Shown in pieces: positions 38,719 through 46,889 of a stretch of 64,000 nt of DNA. The stretch spans positions 62,001 through 126,000 of the forward strand of contig NZ_JANLOD010000021.1 in assembly GCF_025466085.1 (NCBI RefSeq), written 5' to 3'. A model generated the notes under the pieces. That model had not been told where the DNA came from, searched no databases, and was given only the letters and a program-made list of their open reading frames with translations. Source of the DNA: Pseudomonas sp. 14P_8.1_Bac3 (GTDB taxonomy: Bacteria > Pseudomonadota > Gammaproteobacteria > Pseudomonadales > Pseudomonadaceae). The stretch's first letter is position 1; each line of letters starts with the position of its first letter. The position numbers and the translations under genes were made by a program.

Positions 38719-39216
38719 TTACAGCCGCGGTTCGACCCGCATGCGCTGCGGGTTGCTCGGGACCGGCGGGCGACCGTAACGGTCATCACCGGCACCGCCG
38801 AAGGGATGGTCGTCGTCAGGGGCGTCGGCGCGGGCCGCCGCGTTGGCGGCCGCCGTTCGTTCCTTGCGGGCCTTGGCGGCGCGTTCGATCGGGAAACGGA
38901 TCGCCACGAACACCAGATAAATGCCGAAGGCGATCATGCCGTACATGAACAGGTCGGAGATGGCTCGCCAGGCGTTGTTGCCGACCTTGAACGCAAGGTC
39001 CAGGGCGGTGATAGCGATGGCCGGGGCAACCTTTTCCTTCACCGGATCGATGATCGTCGGGCTGAACAGCAACACCGCGACCAGCAGCCGCAGCGGTTCC
39101 CGCAGCCAGCGCCACATCCAGCGGGTCAAGCGCATCCACACCAACAGGCAGCCTAAAGCGGCAAAGGCGTAGAGGCCCCAAGCGATCAGATAGTCGTTCT
39201 CGGTCATGGTGTCCAT
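38719..39216 (-). CDS. conserved hypothetical membrane protein
   Basis: 165-aa protein with three hydrophobic helices (about 9-30, 40-58 and 88-108), a basic stretch (ERAAKARKERTAAANAAARA) and an acidic/proline tail. Two ATGs are in frame (39216 and 39207) and neither has a strong ribosome binding site. I do not recognise a named family. It may be first gene of a unit with the amidotransferase, 30 bp downstream. Confidence 0.75.
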   Translation of the reverse strand: MDTMTENDYLIAWGLYAFAALGCLLVWMRLTRWMWRWLREPLRLLVAVLLFSPTIIDPVKEKVAPAIAITALDLAFKVGNNAWRAISDLFMYGMIAFGIYLVFVAIRFPIERAAKARKERTAAANAAARADAPDDDHPFGGAGDDRYGRPPVPSNPQRMRVEPRL

Positions 39217-39274
39217 GGCAAGGCAGGCAAAGAGGCGCTTATAGTAACGACTTTTCGCACGTCAGGCTTGCCCA

Positions 39275-39363
39275 TGTGGGAGCGGGCTTGCTCGCGAAAG
39301 CGGCAGATCGGTCAACATTGATGCTGAATGTGCTGGCCTCTTCGCGAGCAAGCCCGCTCCCAC
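39275..39363. repeat. REP doublet with conserved spacer
   Basis: GTGGGAGCGGGCTTGCTCGCGAA faces TTCGCGAGCAAGCCCGCTCCCAC. The spacer contains ACATTGATGCTGAATGTG. Confidence 0.9.
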
Positions 39364-39440
39364 AAGGACCTGTGCAAGGCATCAGGATTTTTTCTGGCCC
39401 CGCGAAACCCTCTATTCCGTACATTGTTCGAGAGCCCTCC

Positions 39441-41495
39441 ATGCCCGTATCCGCCAACATCACCAGCGCCCCGATTGCCCACAAGGCTGAAGGCCCTGAC
39501 CCGTATGCCTGGCTGCAGGAACGCGACACCGACGCGGTGCTCGATTACATGAAAGCGGAAAACAGCTACCAGGAGGCGCAAACCGCCGATCAGGCCGGGC
39601 TGCGCGAAACGCTGTTCGAAGAGATAAAAGGCCGGATTCTCGAAACCGACCTGTCACTGCCCTCCCCGTGGGGCCCGTATCTGTATTACACGCGCACCAC
39701 CGCCGGTGACGAATACGCCCGGCACTACCGCTGCCCGCGCCCGGCCGACGACAGTCTGCAGCTCGACGAAAGCCAGGAACAACTGCTGCTGGACCCCAAC
39801 GAATTGGCCAATGGCGGCTTCTTTTCCCTCGGCGCCTTCAGCATCAGCCCGGATCATCAGCGCCTGGCCTACAGCATCGACTCCACCGGCGATGAGATTT
39901 ACACCCTGTTTGTGAAGGAATTATCCAACGGTCGTGTCAGCGAACTGGAATTCGAAGACTGCGACGGCAGCATGACCTGGGCCAACGACAGCCTGACGTT
40001 GTTCTTCGGCGAACTGGACGACACCCACCGTCCGCACAAGCTGTTCCGCTATCGGCTGGACGGCACGGCGGCCGAAGAGGTGTTCCATGAGCCGGATGGC
40101 CGGTTCTTCATGCATTGCTACCGCTCGAGTTCCGAACTTCAATTGCTGCTGGCCCTGGGCAGCAAGACCACCAGCGAAGTCTGGGTGCTCGACGCGGACC
40201 AGCCGCAGCAGGCGTTTACCTGCATCGCGCCAAGGGTCGAAGACCATGAGTACGATGTCGATCATGGCGCACTCGATGGTCAATGGACATGGTTCATTCG
40301 CACCAACCGCGACGGCATCAACTTCGCCCTGTACACCGCCGTCGATACCGGCGTCGCGCCGACCGAAGCCGACTGGCAGATCCTGATTCCCCATCGCGAC
40401 ACCACGATGATCGACGGCATGAGCCTCAACACCGGCGCCATGACCCTGAGCCTGCGCGAGGGTGGACTGCCGATCATCGAAGTCCACCCACAAGACCTGC
40501 CCAGCTACCGCGTGCAGCTACCGGATGCGGCCTACAGCCTGCACGTGCAAAACAGCCTGGAGTTCGCCAGCGACCGCATCCGTCTACGCTACGAAGCGTT
40601 GAACCGTCCGGCGCAGATCCGTCAGCTCGAACTGGTCAACGGTGAGCAGACAGTGCTCAAGGAAACCCCGGTGCTCGGCACGTTCGATGCCGATGCCTAC
40701 GTCAGCCAGCGCCTGTGGGCGACCGCGCCGGACGGTACGCAAGTGCCGATCAGCCTGGTGATCAAGCGCGCAGACCTGGGAAAACCTGTACCGCTTTATC
40801 TGTACGGCTACGGCGCCTATGGCCAGAGCCTCGATCCGTGGTTCTCGCACGCGCGCCTGAGCCTGCTGGATCGTGGCGTGGCGTTTGCCATCGCCCACGT
40901 GCGTGGCGGCGGCGAACTGGGCGAAGCCTGGTATCGCGCCGGCAAGCAGGAACACAAGCACAACACGTTCGGCGACTTCATCGCCTGCGCCGAGCATCTG
41001 ATTGCCAACGGTTTCACGACTTCAAAACAATTGGCGATCAGCGGCGGCAGCGCGGGGGGCTTGCTGATCGGCGCGGTTCTTAACATGCGACCGGAGCTGT
41101 TCGGCGTGGCGATCGCCGAAGTGCCGTTCGTCGATGTGCTGAACACCATGCTCGACCCGGACCTGCCGCTGACCGTCACGGAATACGACGAGTGGGGCAA
41201 TCCTGAGGAGCCGGACGTTTATGATCGGCTCAAGGCCTACGCCCCTTACGAAAACGTCACCGCGCAGGATTATCCGGCGACGCTGGTGATTGCCGGCTAC
41301 AACGACAGTCGCGTGCAATATTGGGAAGCCGCCAAGTGGGTGGCGAAATTGCGTGCGACCAAAACCGATGACAATCCGCTGCTGCTGAAAACCGAACTGG
41401 GCGCCGGGCATGGCGGGATGAGCGGCCGTTACCAGGGATTGCGTGACGTAGCACTCGAATATGCATTTGTTTTCAAGGTTTGGGGGATTGCCTGA
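39441..41495 (+). CDS. ptrB: oligopeptidase B / protease II (S9 family)
   Basis: 684-aa prolyl-oligopeptidase-family serine peptidase cleaving short peptides after basic residues; E. coli PtrB is 686 aa. An N-terminal seven-bladed propeller (about 75-400) precedes the alpha/beta hydrolase domain. The nucleophile is Ser537 in SGGSAGGLLIGA, the acid lies in the YNDSRVQYWEAAKW region and the catalytic His in GAGHGGMSGRY. The oxyanion/substrate region AHVRGGGELGEAWYRAGK is intact. Start 39441 (MPVSANITSAPIAHK) is chosen because upstream in-frame codons run into a REP doublet. No signal peptide, so cytoplasmic. Confidence 0.93.
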   Translation: MPVSANITSAPIAHKAEGPDPYAWLQERDTDAVLDYMKAENSYQEAQTADQAGLRETLFEEIKGRILETDLSLPSPWGPYLYYTRTTAGDEYARHYRCPRPADDSLQLDESQEQLLLDPNELANGGFFSLGAFSISPDHQRLAYSIDSTGDEIYTLFVKELSNGRVSELEFEDCDGSMTWANDSLTLFFGELDDTHRPHKLFRYRLDGTAAEEVFHEPDGRFFMHCYRSSSELQLLLALGSKTTSEVWVLDADQPQQAFTCIAPRVEDHEYDVDHGALDGQWTWFIRTNRDGINFALYTAVDTGVAPTEADWQILIPHRDTTMIDGMSLNTGAMTLSLREGGLPIIEVHPQDLPSYRVQLPDAAYSLHVQNSLEFASDRIRLRYEALNRPAQIRQLELVNGEQTVLKETPVLGTFDADAYVSQRLWATAPDGTQVPISLVIKRADLGKPVPLYLYGYGAYGQSLDPWFSHARLSLLDRGVAFAIAHVRGGGELGEAWYRAGKQEHKHNTFGDFIACAEHLIANGFTTSKQLAISGGSAGGLLIGAVLNMRPELFGVAIAEVPFVDVLNTMLDPDLPLTVTEYDEWGNPEEPDVYDRLKAYAPYENVTAQDYPATLVIAGYNDSRVQYWEAAKWVAKLRATKTDDNPLLLKTELGAGHGGMSGRYQGLRDVALEYAFVFKVWGIA

Positions 41496-41561
41496 GGAAC
41501 TTGGCGTGGCGTTCGGGTCTTAAATCCATAACGCCGAGGCCCGGTTCAACCCATATCCCTT

Positions 41562-41652
41562 GTTGGAGCAAGCTTGCTCGCGATGGTGGTGTAACATTCG
41601 ACATTGATGCTGAATGTGATGGCCCTGTCGCGAGCAAGCTTGCTCCTACAGG
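41562..41652. repeat. REP doublet with conserved spacer
   Basis: GGAGCAAGCTTGCTCGCGAT faces GTCGCGAGCAAGCTTGCTCC. The spacer contains CGACATTGATGCTGAATGTG. Confidence 0.88.
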
Positions 41653-41712
41653 GAATGGGCGACTTACCGAAAATGCCGGAACAGCAACAGACAACAAAAA
41701 GACCGTGACGAC

Positions 41713-42186
41713 ATGCCAGAACCGACCCTGCTGAACAACGAAATCCGCGACTGGCTGATGGACTGTGGCCTGTTCAATCAATTGCTGCCCGCCGACTTCG
41801 CGGCAGCCTCTGGCTACTTCAGCATCAGCACGGTGGCCGAAGGCGAAGAGATTTTCCACGAGGGTGATGCCGGCAGCTTCATGTGCATCATCCACACCGG
41901 CCAGGTGGCCGTGCAGAAAACCAACGGCGACGGGCAACGGGTGGTCATGGCCACGCTGCGCAGCGGTCGGTCGTTCGGCGAAATGGCCGTGCTCGATGGC
42001 GAGCGACGCTCCGCCAGCTGCGTGGCCGCGACCCATTGCCAGTTGCTGAACCTGGGCAAGGACTCGCTGGAAAAGATGATGAACGACGCGCCGAAGATTG
42101 CCGCGAAGATCATCCGCGCCCTCGCCGTCTCCCTGTCCAAGCGCCTGCGCATGGCCGACGGACAATTACTGTCGCAACAGGTTTAA
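41713..42186 (+). CDS. stand-alone cyclic nucleotide-binding domain protein
   Basis: 157-aa protein that is essentially one cNMP-binding (CAP_ED) domain, about residues 18-135. The phosphate-binding cassette RSFGEMAVLDGERRSASCVA is complete, including the Arg that contacts the cyclic phosphate. There is no DNA-binding HTH or enzymatic output domain after it, only a helix (APKIAAKIIRALAVSLSKRL). It could be a soluble cAMP/cGMP sensor or adaptor. Its stop overlaps by a few bases the stop of the convergent downstream gene. Confidence 0.85.
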   Translation: MPEPTLLNNEIRDWLMDCGLFNQLLPADFAAASGYFSISTVAEGEEIFHEGDAGSFMCIIHTGQVAVQKTNGDGQRVVMATLRSGRSFGEMAVLDGERRSASCVAATHCQLLNLGKDSLEKMMNDAPKIAAKIIRALAVSLSKRLRMADGQLLSQQV

Positions 42187-42473
42187 CCCCCAGGCGATTT
42201 GACTCTCGTGCCGTTCTGCTCAAGGCCTGGCAAAGTCTGGTCTTTCGGCGGGCTCGGCACTTCGATCGGCGGCAACAGGGGCGACCCGCCACTGCCGGGG
42301 CCGGCCTTGGGCACGCTGTTGGGGGTGATCTGCGGGTACGGCGTCGGCGTGGCGGTGCCGGGCGAACCGGGCAGCGGCGTCGGGCTGGTCGGAATGGTTT
42401 GCAGCTCCTGGGCCTGCACTGCAGTTATCGAGAGCGCGGCCAAGGCAATGACCGTTAGAATGATGCGCTTCAT
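42183..42473 (-). CDS. small proline-rich exported protein
   Basis: 96 aa with a clear Sec signal peptide (MKRIILTVIALAALSITAVQA, cleavage near AQA). The mature part is low-complexity, rich in Pro, Thr, Gly and Ser, ending KSPGG. GGAG is 6 bp before the start. It is likely periplasmic or secreted; function unknown. Divergent from the spermidine-synthase-like gene and tail-to-tail with the cNMP-binding gene. Confidence 0.75.
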   Translation of the reverse strand: MKRIILTVIALAALSITAVQAQELQTIPTSPTPLPGSPGTATPTPYPQITPNSVPKAGPGSGGSPLLPPIEVPSPPKDQTLPGLEQNGTRVKSPGG

Positions 42474-42566
42474 CAATGGCTCCGTTGGCCTTGTTGTATG
42501 GTTGCAGGCTACTCCCAACTGCGTTCGTTTGCCCTCCCCAATGCCCATTCTTCGCACGAGAACCCC

Positions 42567-43253
42567 ATGAAACGTTTCGTTCTGCTCGACACCGCCCCCA
42601 TCCCTGAAAACGGCGGTGCCCTGTGCCTGTTCGAATACGGTGAGGATTTCGTCATCAAGATCCAGGGCGGCGACGGCGGGCAACTGATGAACACGCGCAT
42701 GCACGGCTCCGAAGATGCGCTCGCCGAAATCCCTTGCCGCAAAGTCGCCGGCCGGCCAAATTCGCGGGTGCTGATCGGTGGCCTGGGGATGGGCTTCACC
42801 CTCGCCTCGGCCCTCAAGCACTTGGGCAAGACCGCGGAAGTGGTGGTCGCCGAACTGGTGCCCGGCGTGGTTGAGTGGAATCGCGGGCCGCTGGGCGAGA
42901 AAGCCGGCAATCCGCTGCTCGACAAGCGTACGGTGATTCGCATGGAAGACGTCGCGAAGGTGCTGCAAGCCGAACCGCAAGGCTTTGACGCGATCATGCT
43001 CGATGTCGATAACGGCCCCGAAGGCCTGACCCAGCGCGCCAACAGCTGGCTCTATTCCGCCGGTGGCTTGAGCGCCTGCGCCAAGGCCCTGCGACCAAAA
43101 GGCGTGCTGGCCGTCTGGTCGGCCAGCGCCGACAAGCAGTTTTCCGACAAACTGAAAAAAGCCGGCTTCAAGGCCGAGGAAGTCCAGGTCTTCGCCCACG
43201 GCAACAAAGGCACTCGCCATACCATCTGGATTGCCGAGAAGCTCAAGGGCTGA
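42567..43253 (+). CDS. spermidine synthase-like methyltransferase-fold protein
   Basis: 228-aa Rossmann-fold protein of the spermine/spermidine synthase superfamily. It has the glycine loop RVLIGGLGMGFTLASAL (about 67-83) and the acidic VVVAELVPGVVEWNRG. The catalytic-site region reads FDAIMLDVDNGPEGL, where true spermidine synthases carry a D-x-x-D/S motif. It lacks the N-terminal beta-strand domain, so an aminopropyl transferase role is doubtful. Start chosen at MKRFVLLDTAP. Confidence 0.8.
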   Translation: MKRFVLLDTAPIPENGGALCLFEYGEDFVIKIQGGDGGQLMNTRMHGSEDALAEIPCRKVAGRPNSRVLIGGLGMGFTLASALKHLGKTAEVVVAELVPGVVEWNRGPLGEKAGNPLLDKRTVIRMEDVAKVLQAEPQGFDAIMLDVDNGPEGLTQRANSWLYSAGGLSACAKALRPKGVLAVWSASADKQFSDKLKKAGFKAEEVQVFAHGNKGTRHTIWIAEKLKG

Positions 43254-43310
43254 GCTAAACTTAAGTCATACCCGTCATTACCGTCATTAGTCTTTTACAA
43301 AGGTGAACCC

Positions 43311-43682
43311 ATGAGTTCGTCCACCCCGACCAATACCTCGAAGCTGGACCGCATCCTCGCCGACAACCAGCGCGACAAGGAAATGGGTTACCGCGACAAG
43401 GCCCTGAAGATGTATCCGCATGTGTGCGGCCGCTGCGCCCGTGAGTTTTCCGGCAAGCGCCTGAGCGAACTGACCGTCCACCACCGCGACCACAACCACG
43501 ACAACAATCCGCAGGACGGCTCGAACTGGGAGCTGTTGTGCCTGTATTGCCATGACAACGAACACTCGCGGTACACCGACCAGCAGTATTTCGGCGAAGG
43601 CTCGCTGAGCACGCCGAAGATCGCGAAGGCGACGCATAACCCGTTTGCGGCGTTGGCCGGGTTGATGAAGAAAGAAGACTGA
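43311..43682 (+). CDS. yajD: YajD family HNH nuclease
   Basis: 123-aa protein with a compact HNH fold. The zinc-type CGRCARE and CLYCHDNEH pairs flank the catalytic LTVHHRDHNHDNNPQDGSNW segment. It matches E. coli YajD in length and motif order. Substrate unknown; these are housekeeping small HNH proteins rather than mobile-intron enzymes. An AAAGG ribosome binding site lies before the ATG at 43311. Confidence 0.88.
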   Translation: MSSSTPTNTSKLDRILADNQRDKEMGYRDKALKMYPHVCGRCAREFSGKRLSELTVHHRDHNHDNNPQDGSNWELLCLYCHDNEHSRYTDQQYFGEGSLSTPKIAKATHNPFAALAGLMKKED

Positions 43683-43710
43683 GGCTGTTTTTGGGCGCCA
43701 TTACTGGCCC

Positions 43711-43787
43711 CATCGCGAGCAGGCTCGCTCCCACAGGGGATCATGAGTATTCAGCAGATCAGTGTGGGAGCGAGCCTGCTCGCGATG
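43711..43787. repeat. REP doublet
   Basis: CATCGCGAGCAGGCTCGCTCCCA faces TGGGAGCGAGCCTGCTCGCGATG with a short spacer. Confidence 0.88.
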
Positions 43788-43874
43788 AGGCAGTCAGAAC
43801 AGCACAAATTTCAAACCAGCCCCCTGCCCCAATCCCCGTATAATCGCCGTTTTTTCCCCGAAGGCACCCCGCTC

Positions 43875-44345
43875 GTGGCAGACAAACGGTACAGCTGCAT
43901 TGGTTTGTATAACCCTAAATCACCGGAAAACGTCGGCTCGGTCATGCGCGCCGCCGGTTGCTATGGCGTGGCCTCCGTGTTCTACACCGGCAAGCGTTAC
44001 GAACGCGCCGCCGACTTCGTGACTGACACCAAGCGTGTCCACTACGACATTCCGCTGATCGGCATCGACGACCTGAAAAAGATCCTGCCGCTGGGCTGCG
44101 TACCGGTCGCCGTGGAGCTGGTCGAAGGCGCCCGTTCGCTGCCGGAATACACCCACCCGGACCGCGCGCTGTACATCTTCGGCCCGGAAGACGGCTCGCT
44201 GGATAAAGAGATTCGTGACTGGTGCGAAGACGTGGTGTACATCCCGACCACGGGCTGCATGAACCTCGCCGCCACGGTCAACGTCGTACTCTATGACCGC
44301 ATGGCCAAAGGCCTCAACACCCGCTCCGGGCCGAAATTCCGCTGA
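43875..44345 (+). CDS. TrmH-family (SpoU) RNA methyltransferase
   Basis: 156-aa SPOUT methyltransferase. Three SpoU motifs are visible: motif 1 NVGSVMRAAGCYGVASVF, motif 2 ALYIFGPEDGSLDKEI and motif 3 IPTTGCMNLAATVNVVLYDR, which build the SAM-binding trefoil knot. It is a minimal knot-only enzyme about the size of TrmL, but the sequence is not TrmL-like; target RNA unknown. The GTG start at 43875 (VADKRYSCIG) is preferred over an ATG at 43743, which would translate a REP sequence. Confidence 0.87.
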   Translation: MADKRYSCIGLYNPKSPENVGSVMRAAGCYGVASVFYTGKRYERAADFVTDTKRVHYDIPLIGIDDLKKILPLGCVPVAVELVEGARSLPEYTHPDRALYIFGPEDGSLDKEIRDWCEDVVYIPTTGCMNLAATVNVVLYDRMAKGLNTRSGPKFR

Positions 44346-44429
44346 GCCGACGCACATTCGATGGAACAAGCCGCCCGCCTCGGCAGTCAGCTTAATTATC
44401 TATTCTTGAAGCACGCCAGGAGACAGATC

Positions 44430-44807
44430 ATGAGCGAACTCAAACGCGTCGAGCGCATCGAATCCACCCCGTTCCAGAGCCATTCCGAACAGAACGTCCA
44501 CGGCTGGGAACGCGTCGGCTCGCTGGCCGGTGGCGTGGTGATGGTCGGCAAGGGCCTGCGCCGCGGCGGCATCTTCGGTTTGATCCAGGTAGCGATTGGC
44601 GGCGTGGCGCTGGCCCGTGGCATTACCGGCCACAGTTCGGCCAAGAGCCTGCTGGAGAAAAGCCGCCAGGACATGAACAACGTGCGGGCAAAAATCGAGC
44701 GCGCCGGGGAAGAGCTGGTGAAGTTGAAGGCGAATGCCGAGGCGGCGACCAGAACGGCTACGGTGACCGGGAATGATTCGTTGAAGTCGCCGAAAGCCGG
44801 GGTTTGA
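44430..44807 (+). CDS. DUF2892-like small membrane protein
   Basis: 125 aa. Central glycine-rich hydrophobic region (VGSLAGGVVMVGKGLRRGG then IFGLIQVAIGGVALARGITG), as in YgaP-type DUF2892 proteins, followed by a C-terminal coiled-coil helix with many Lys/Glu. It starts at MSELKRVERIES, with GGAGA upstream; an earlier ATG (44361) is unlikely. Function unknown. Confidence 0.78.
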   Translation: MSELKRVERIESTPFQSHSEQNVHGWERVGSLAGGVVMVGKGLRRGGIFGLIQVAIGGVALARGITGHSSAKSLLEKSRQDMNNVRAKIERAGEELVKLKANAEAATRTATVTGNDSLKSPKAGV

Positions 44808-44838
44808 TCCGGATTATTCGTTGAGGCTTATGGCCTTT

Positions 44839-44903
44839 TCGCTAGCAGGCTAGCTCCCACACTTGATCTGCGTTGTACATGTGGGAGCTAGCCTGCTAGC
44901 GAT
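44839..44903. repeat. REP doublet with CTAGC/GCTAG stems
   Basis: TCGCTAGCAGGCTAGCTCCCA faces TGGGAGCTAGCCTGCTAGCGA (both about 21 bp). The stem bases differ from the standard CGAGC/GCTCG, but both strands of the stem are changed. Confidence 0.85.
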
Positions 44904-44910
44904 GGCAATT

Positions 44911-46140
44911 TTACTGGAGTAACCCGGTATCCAGGACTTTGGAAGACTCGCCAATCACACTCTCGGCCAGTTGAACAAATTCCTTCGTATCAACACTCTC
45001 CATATGCATCGCCCCGCGCATCACATCGTCCAGCGAACGCTTGTTGCGCGTTTTGATCCGAATCTCCTGGTCCAGCTCACTCAGCAGCAACACCGCTTTA
45101 CCAATCTGGGCCGGACTGACCTGCTCACCGCGCAACGTCGTGACCTTCAGTGCGTTTTTGGCCAGCTTCTTCTGCAAACTGGCATAGCGCTCGTCACTCA
45201 TTCCCCCCGCCCGGCGCACCAGTTCTATCGCGTAATACTCGGCAAAACCCTCGCTGATCCAGTCACTGCGCTGCTGGTCGTTGATGCGTCCAAACACCTG
45301 GGCCAGCTCACGCACCAGGGCACTGGTGCCGCTTTCGCTGACCAGCGGCAGGCGCGTGTTCAGGTAGATCGACTCGCGCGCCGCCAGGCTGCCCCGCCAC
45401 ATCGGGTCGTTGGCGCCGACGATGAGCAGTTTGGACGGATGACGCGGGAAGACCGCCTGCACTTGCGGCCAGACGAACGTCAGCAGCGTCAGTACGTCCA
45501 TACGACGCATGCCCTGGCCCAACGGCGAGGCGACGGTGACTTCGGTTTCCCCCAGGCGCGTGCGCCGGCTGCCGAGGTGGCCGGCGAGCATCCAGCCAGT
45601 GGGTCGGTCGAACAGGCGCGAGACATTGTCGATGCGGAACTTGTTCTTGCCGATCCGCGGCCAGGCGGTTTCGACGCTTTTCCAGCCGGTGGGCAATTCG
45701 AATTCAAGGCGTGACACCAGTTCAATGCCGTCCTGCTGATCAAGGCGGGCGGCGGGCACCAGGTCGTCGCCGCGCATCAGCGCCCAGGTCGGCGTCATGC
45801 GGGTGTCGAAACTGCCGTTCTTGCGCCCGTGGCTGATACGCACGCGGTAGCTCAGGCTGGCTTTATCGGCGGCCGGGCGCCAGACACCGCGGGTCTGCTG
45901 ACCCGGTGTGAGCTGCCATTGGCCGTCCGCCTTGAAATCGCTGTAGTGGCTGCCGTCGCCGAGGTCGAAATCCAGACTGCGCACCGCTGAACCCTGGGCC
46001 AGGGTCAGGCGCACTTCGGCCTGATCGCTTTGCGGCAACAGACGCACGTGGTAATCCAGATCGACTTTCTTCGCCGCCCACACCGACGAACTCAGGGCCA
46101 CCAGCCCGACGGCCAACGCCAGCCGCAATCCCACAGCCAT
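44911..46140 (-). CDS. exported M61/M1-like peptidase fold protein without HExxH
   Basis: 409-aa protein with a signal peptide (about 1-23, cleavage after VWA). An N-terminal beta domain resembles that of M61-type aminopeptidases, followed by a helical domain. At the position of the gluzincin HExxH it reads R277-E-L-A-Q281, while the downstream third-ligand motif WISEGFAEYYA (Glu297) is retained. Both zinc histidines are gone, so catalysis is unlikely; a binding or scaffolding role is inferred. Start 46140 has AAGGAG upstream. A REP doublet follows its stop. Confidence 0.78.
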   Translation of the reverse strand: MAVGLRLALAVGLVALSSSVWAAKKVDLDYHVRLLPQSDQAEVRLTLAQGSAVRSLDFDLGDGSHYSDFKADGQWQLTPGQQTRGVWRPAADKASLSYRVRISHGRKNGSFDTRMTPTWALMRGDDLVPAARLDQQDGIELVSRLEFELPTGWKSVETAWPRIGKNKFRIDNVSRLFDRPTGWMLAGHLGSRRTRLGETEVTVASPLGQGMRRMDVLTLLTFVWPQVQAVFPRHPSKLLIVGANDPMWRGSLAARESIYLNTRLPLVSESGTSALVRELAQVFGRINDQQRSDWISEGFAEYYAIELVRRAGGMSDERYASLQKKLAKNALKVTTLRGEQVSPAQIGKAVLLLSELDQEIRIKTRNKRSLDDVMRGAMHMESVDTKEFVQLAESVIGESSKVLDTGLLQ

Positions 46141-46158
46141 ACACACTCCTTTGTAAAA

Positions 46159-46608
46159 CTAACCTGCCCGGAAAATCAGATGGTCTTCCCAATCATCTTC
46201 GGCCACGCTGCCTTCAGCGAGCATGCGCCCGGATTGGGAGATGCGTTCGTGGTGCACGGCGTCGCGATCGCCACACACCAGGTGATGCCAGAGCGGCAAG
46301 TCCTTGCCTTCGCTGACCAGACGATAGCCACAGGTCGGCGGCAGCCACTTGAACTCGTCGGCCTTGCCCGGTGTGAGTTGAATACAGTCCGGCACGAAGT
46401 CGCGACGATTCGGGTAATCGCTGCACTGACAGGTTTTCAGGTCCAGCAACTTGCAGGCGATGCGCGTGTAATAAACGCTGTTGTCTTCTTCATCCTCAAG
46501 CTTTTGCAGGCAGCACAGACCACAACCGTCGCACAGCGATTCCCATTCCTCCTGATCCAGTTGATCGAGGGTTTTGCGTATCCAGAACGGTTCGACTTTG
46601 GCGGCCAT
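46159..46608 (-). CDS. ycgN: YcgN family cysteine-cluster protein (UPF0260)
   Basis: 149-aa cytoplasmic protein with the Fe-S/zinc-type cysteine cluster: [14 protein letters not shown] near residue 27 followed by [19 protein letters not shown]. Segments [10 protein letters not shown] and [13 protein letters not shown] are characteristic of UPF0260. Biochemical role unknown. It lies 18 bp upstream of the peptidase-like gene on the same strand and may be cotranscribed with it. Confidence 0.9.
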   Translation of the reverse strand: MAAKVEPFWIRKTLDQLDQEEWESLCDGCGLCCLQKLEDEEDNSVYYTRIACKLLDLKTCQCSDYPNRRDFVPDCIQLTPGKADEFKWLPPTCGYRLVSEGKDLPLWHHLVCGDRDAVHHERISQSGRMLAEGSVAEDDWEDHLIFRAG

Positions 46609-46889
46609 GGCTCAAGCATCAACATCAGGTGGTGAAAAGGCCGCCAGTCTAGTGCGCAGCGCCCCGCGGGCCAAGCATTGGCGACTGCCGGTAGAACGGG
46701 ACTTGTCAGTTATTGCGCCGCCAAGTAGCTTTGCCAGTCGCAAGGAGCCAGAACTGCGTGCCATTAACGCCCCACCGCGTTGCATCCAGATGAACTGCCA
46801 GGCTCACGAAAAACCCCACCGCCCAGCCTAACTGTGCCCGCCGGTTTTCAATCGTCCCTCTGACTTACCCGTCGCAAAGGAATCTCTGC
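46609..46889. other. 281-bp intergenic region between ycgN and the nitroreductase gene
   Basis: Divergent promoter region. I see no convincing ORF, repeat or hairpin here beyond short scattered GC-rich stems. Confidence 0.5.

Noticed and set aside
43743-43874. N-terminal extension of the TrmH-family gene
   Set aside because: It would translate a REP arm and adds 44 residues with no family counterpart; the GTG at 43875 fits the family length.
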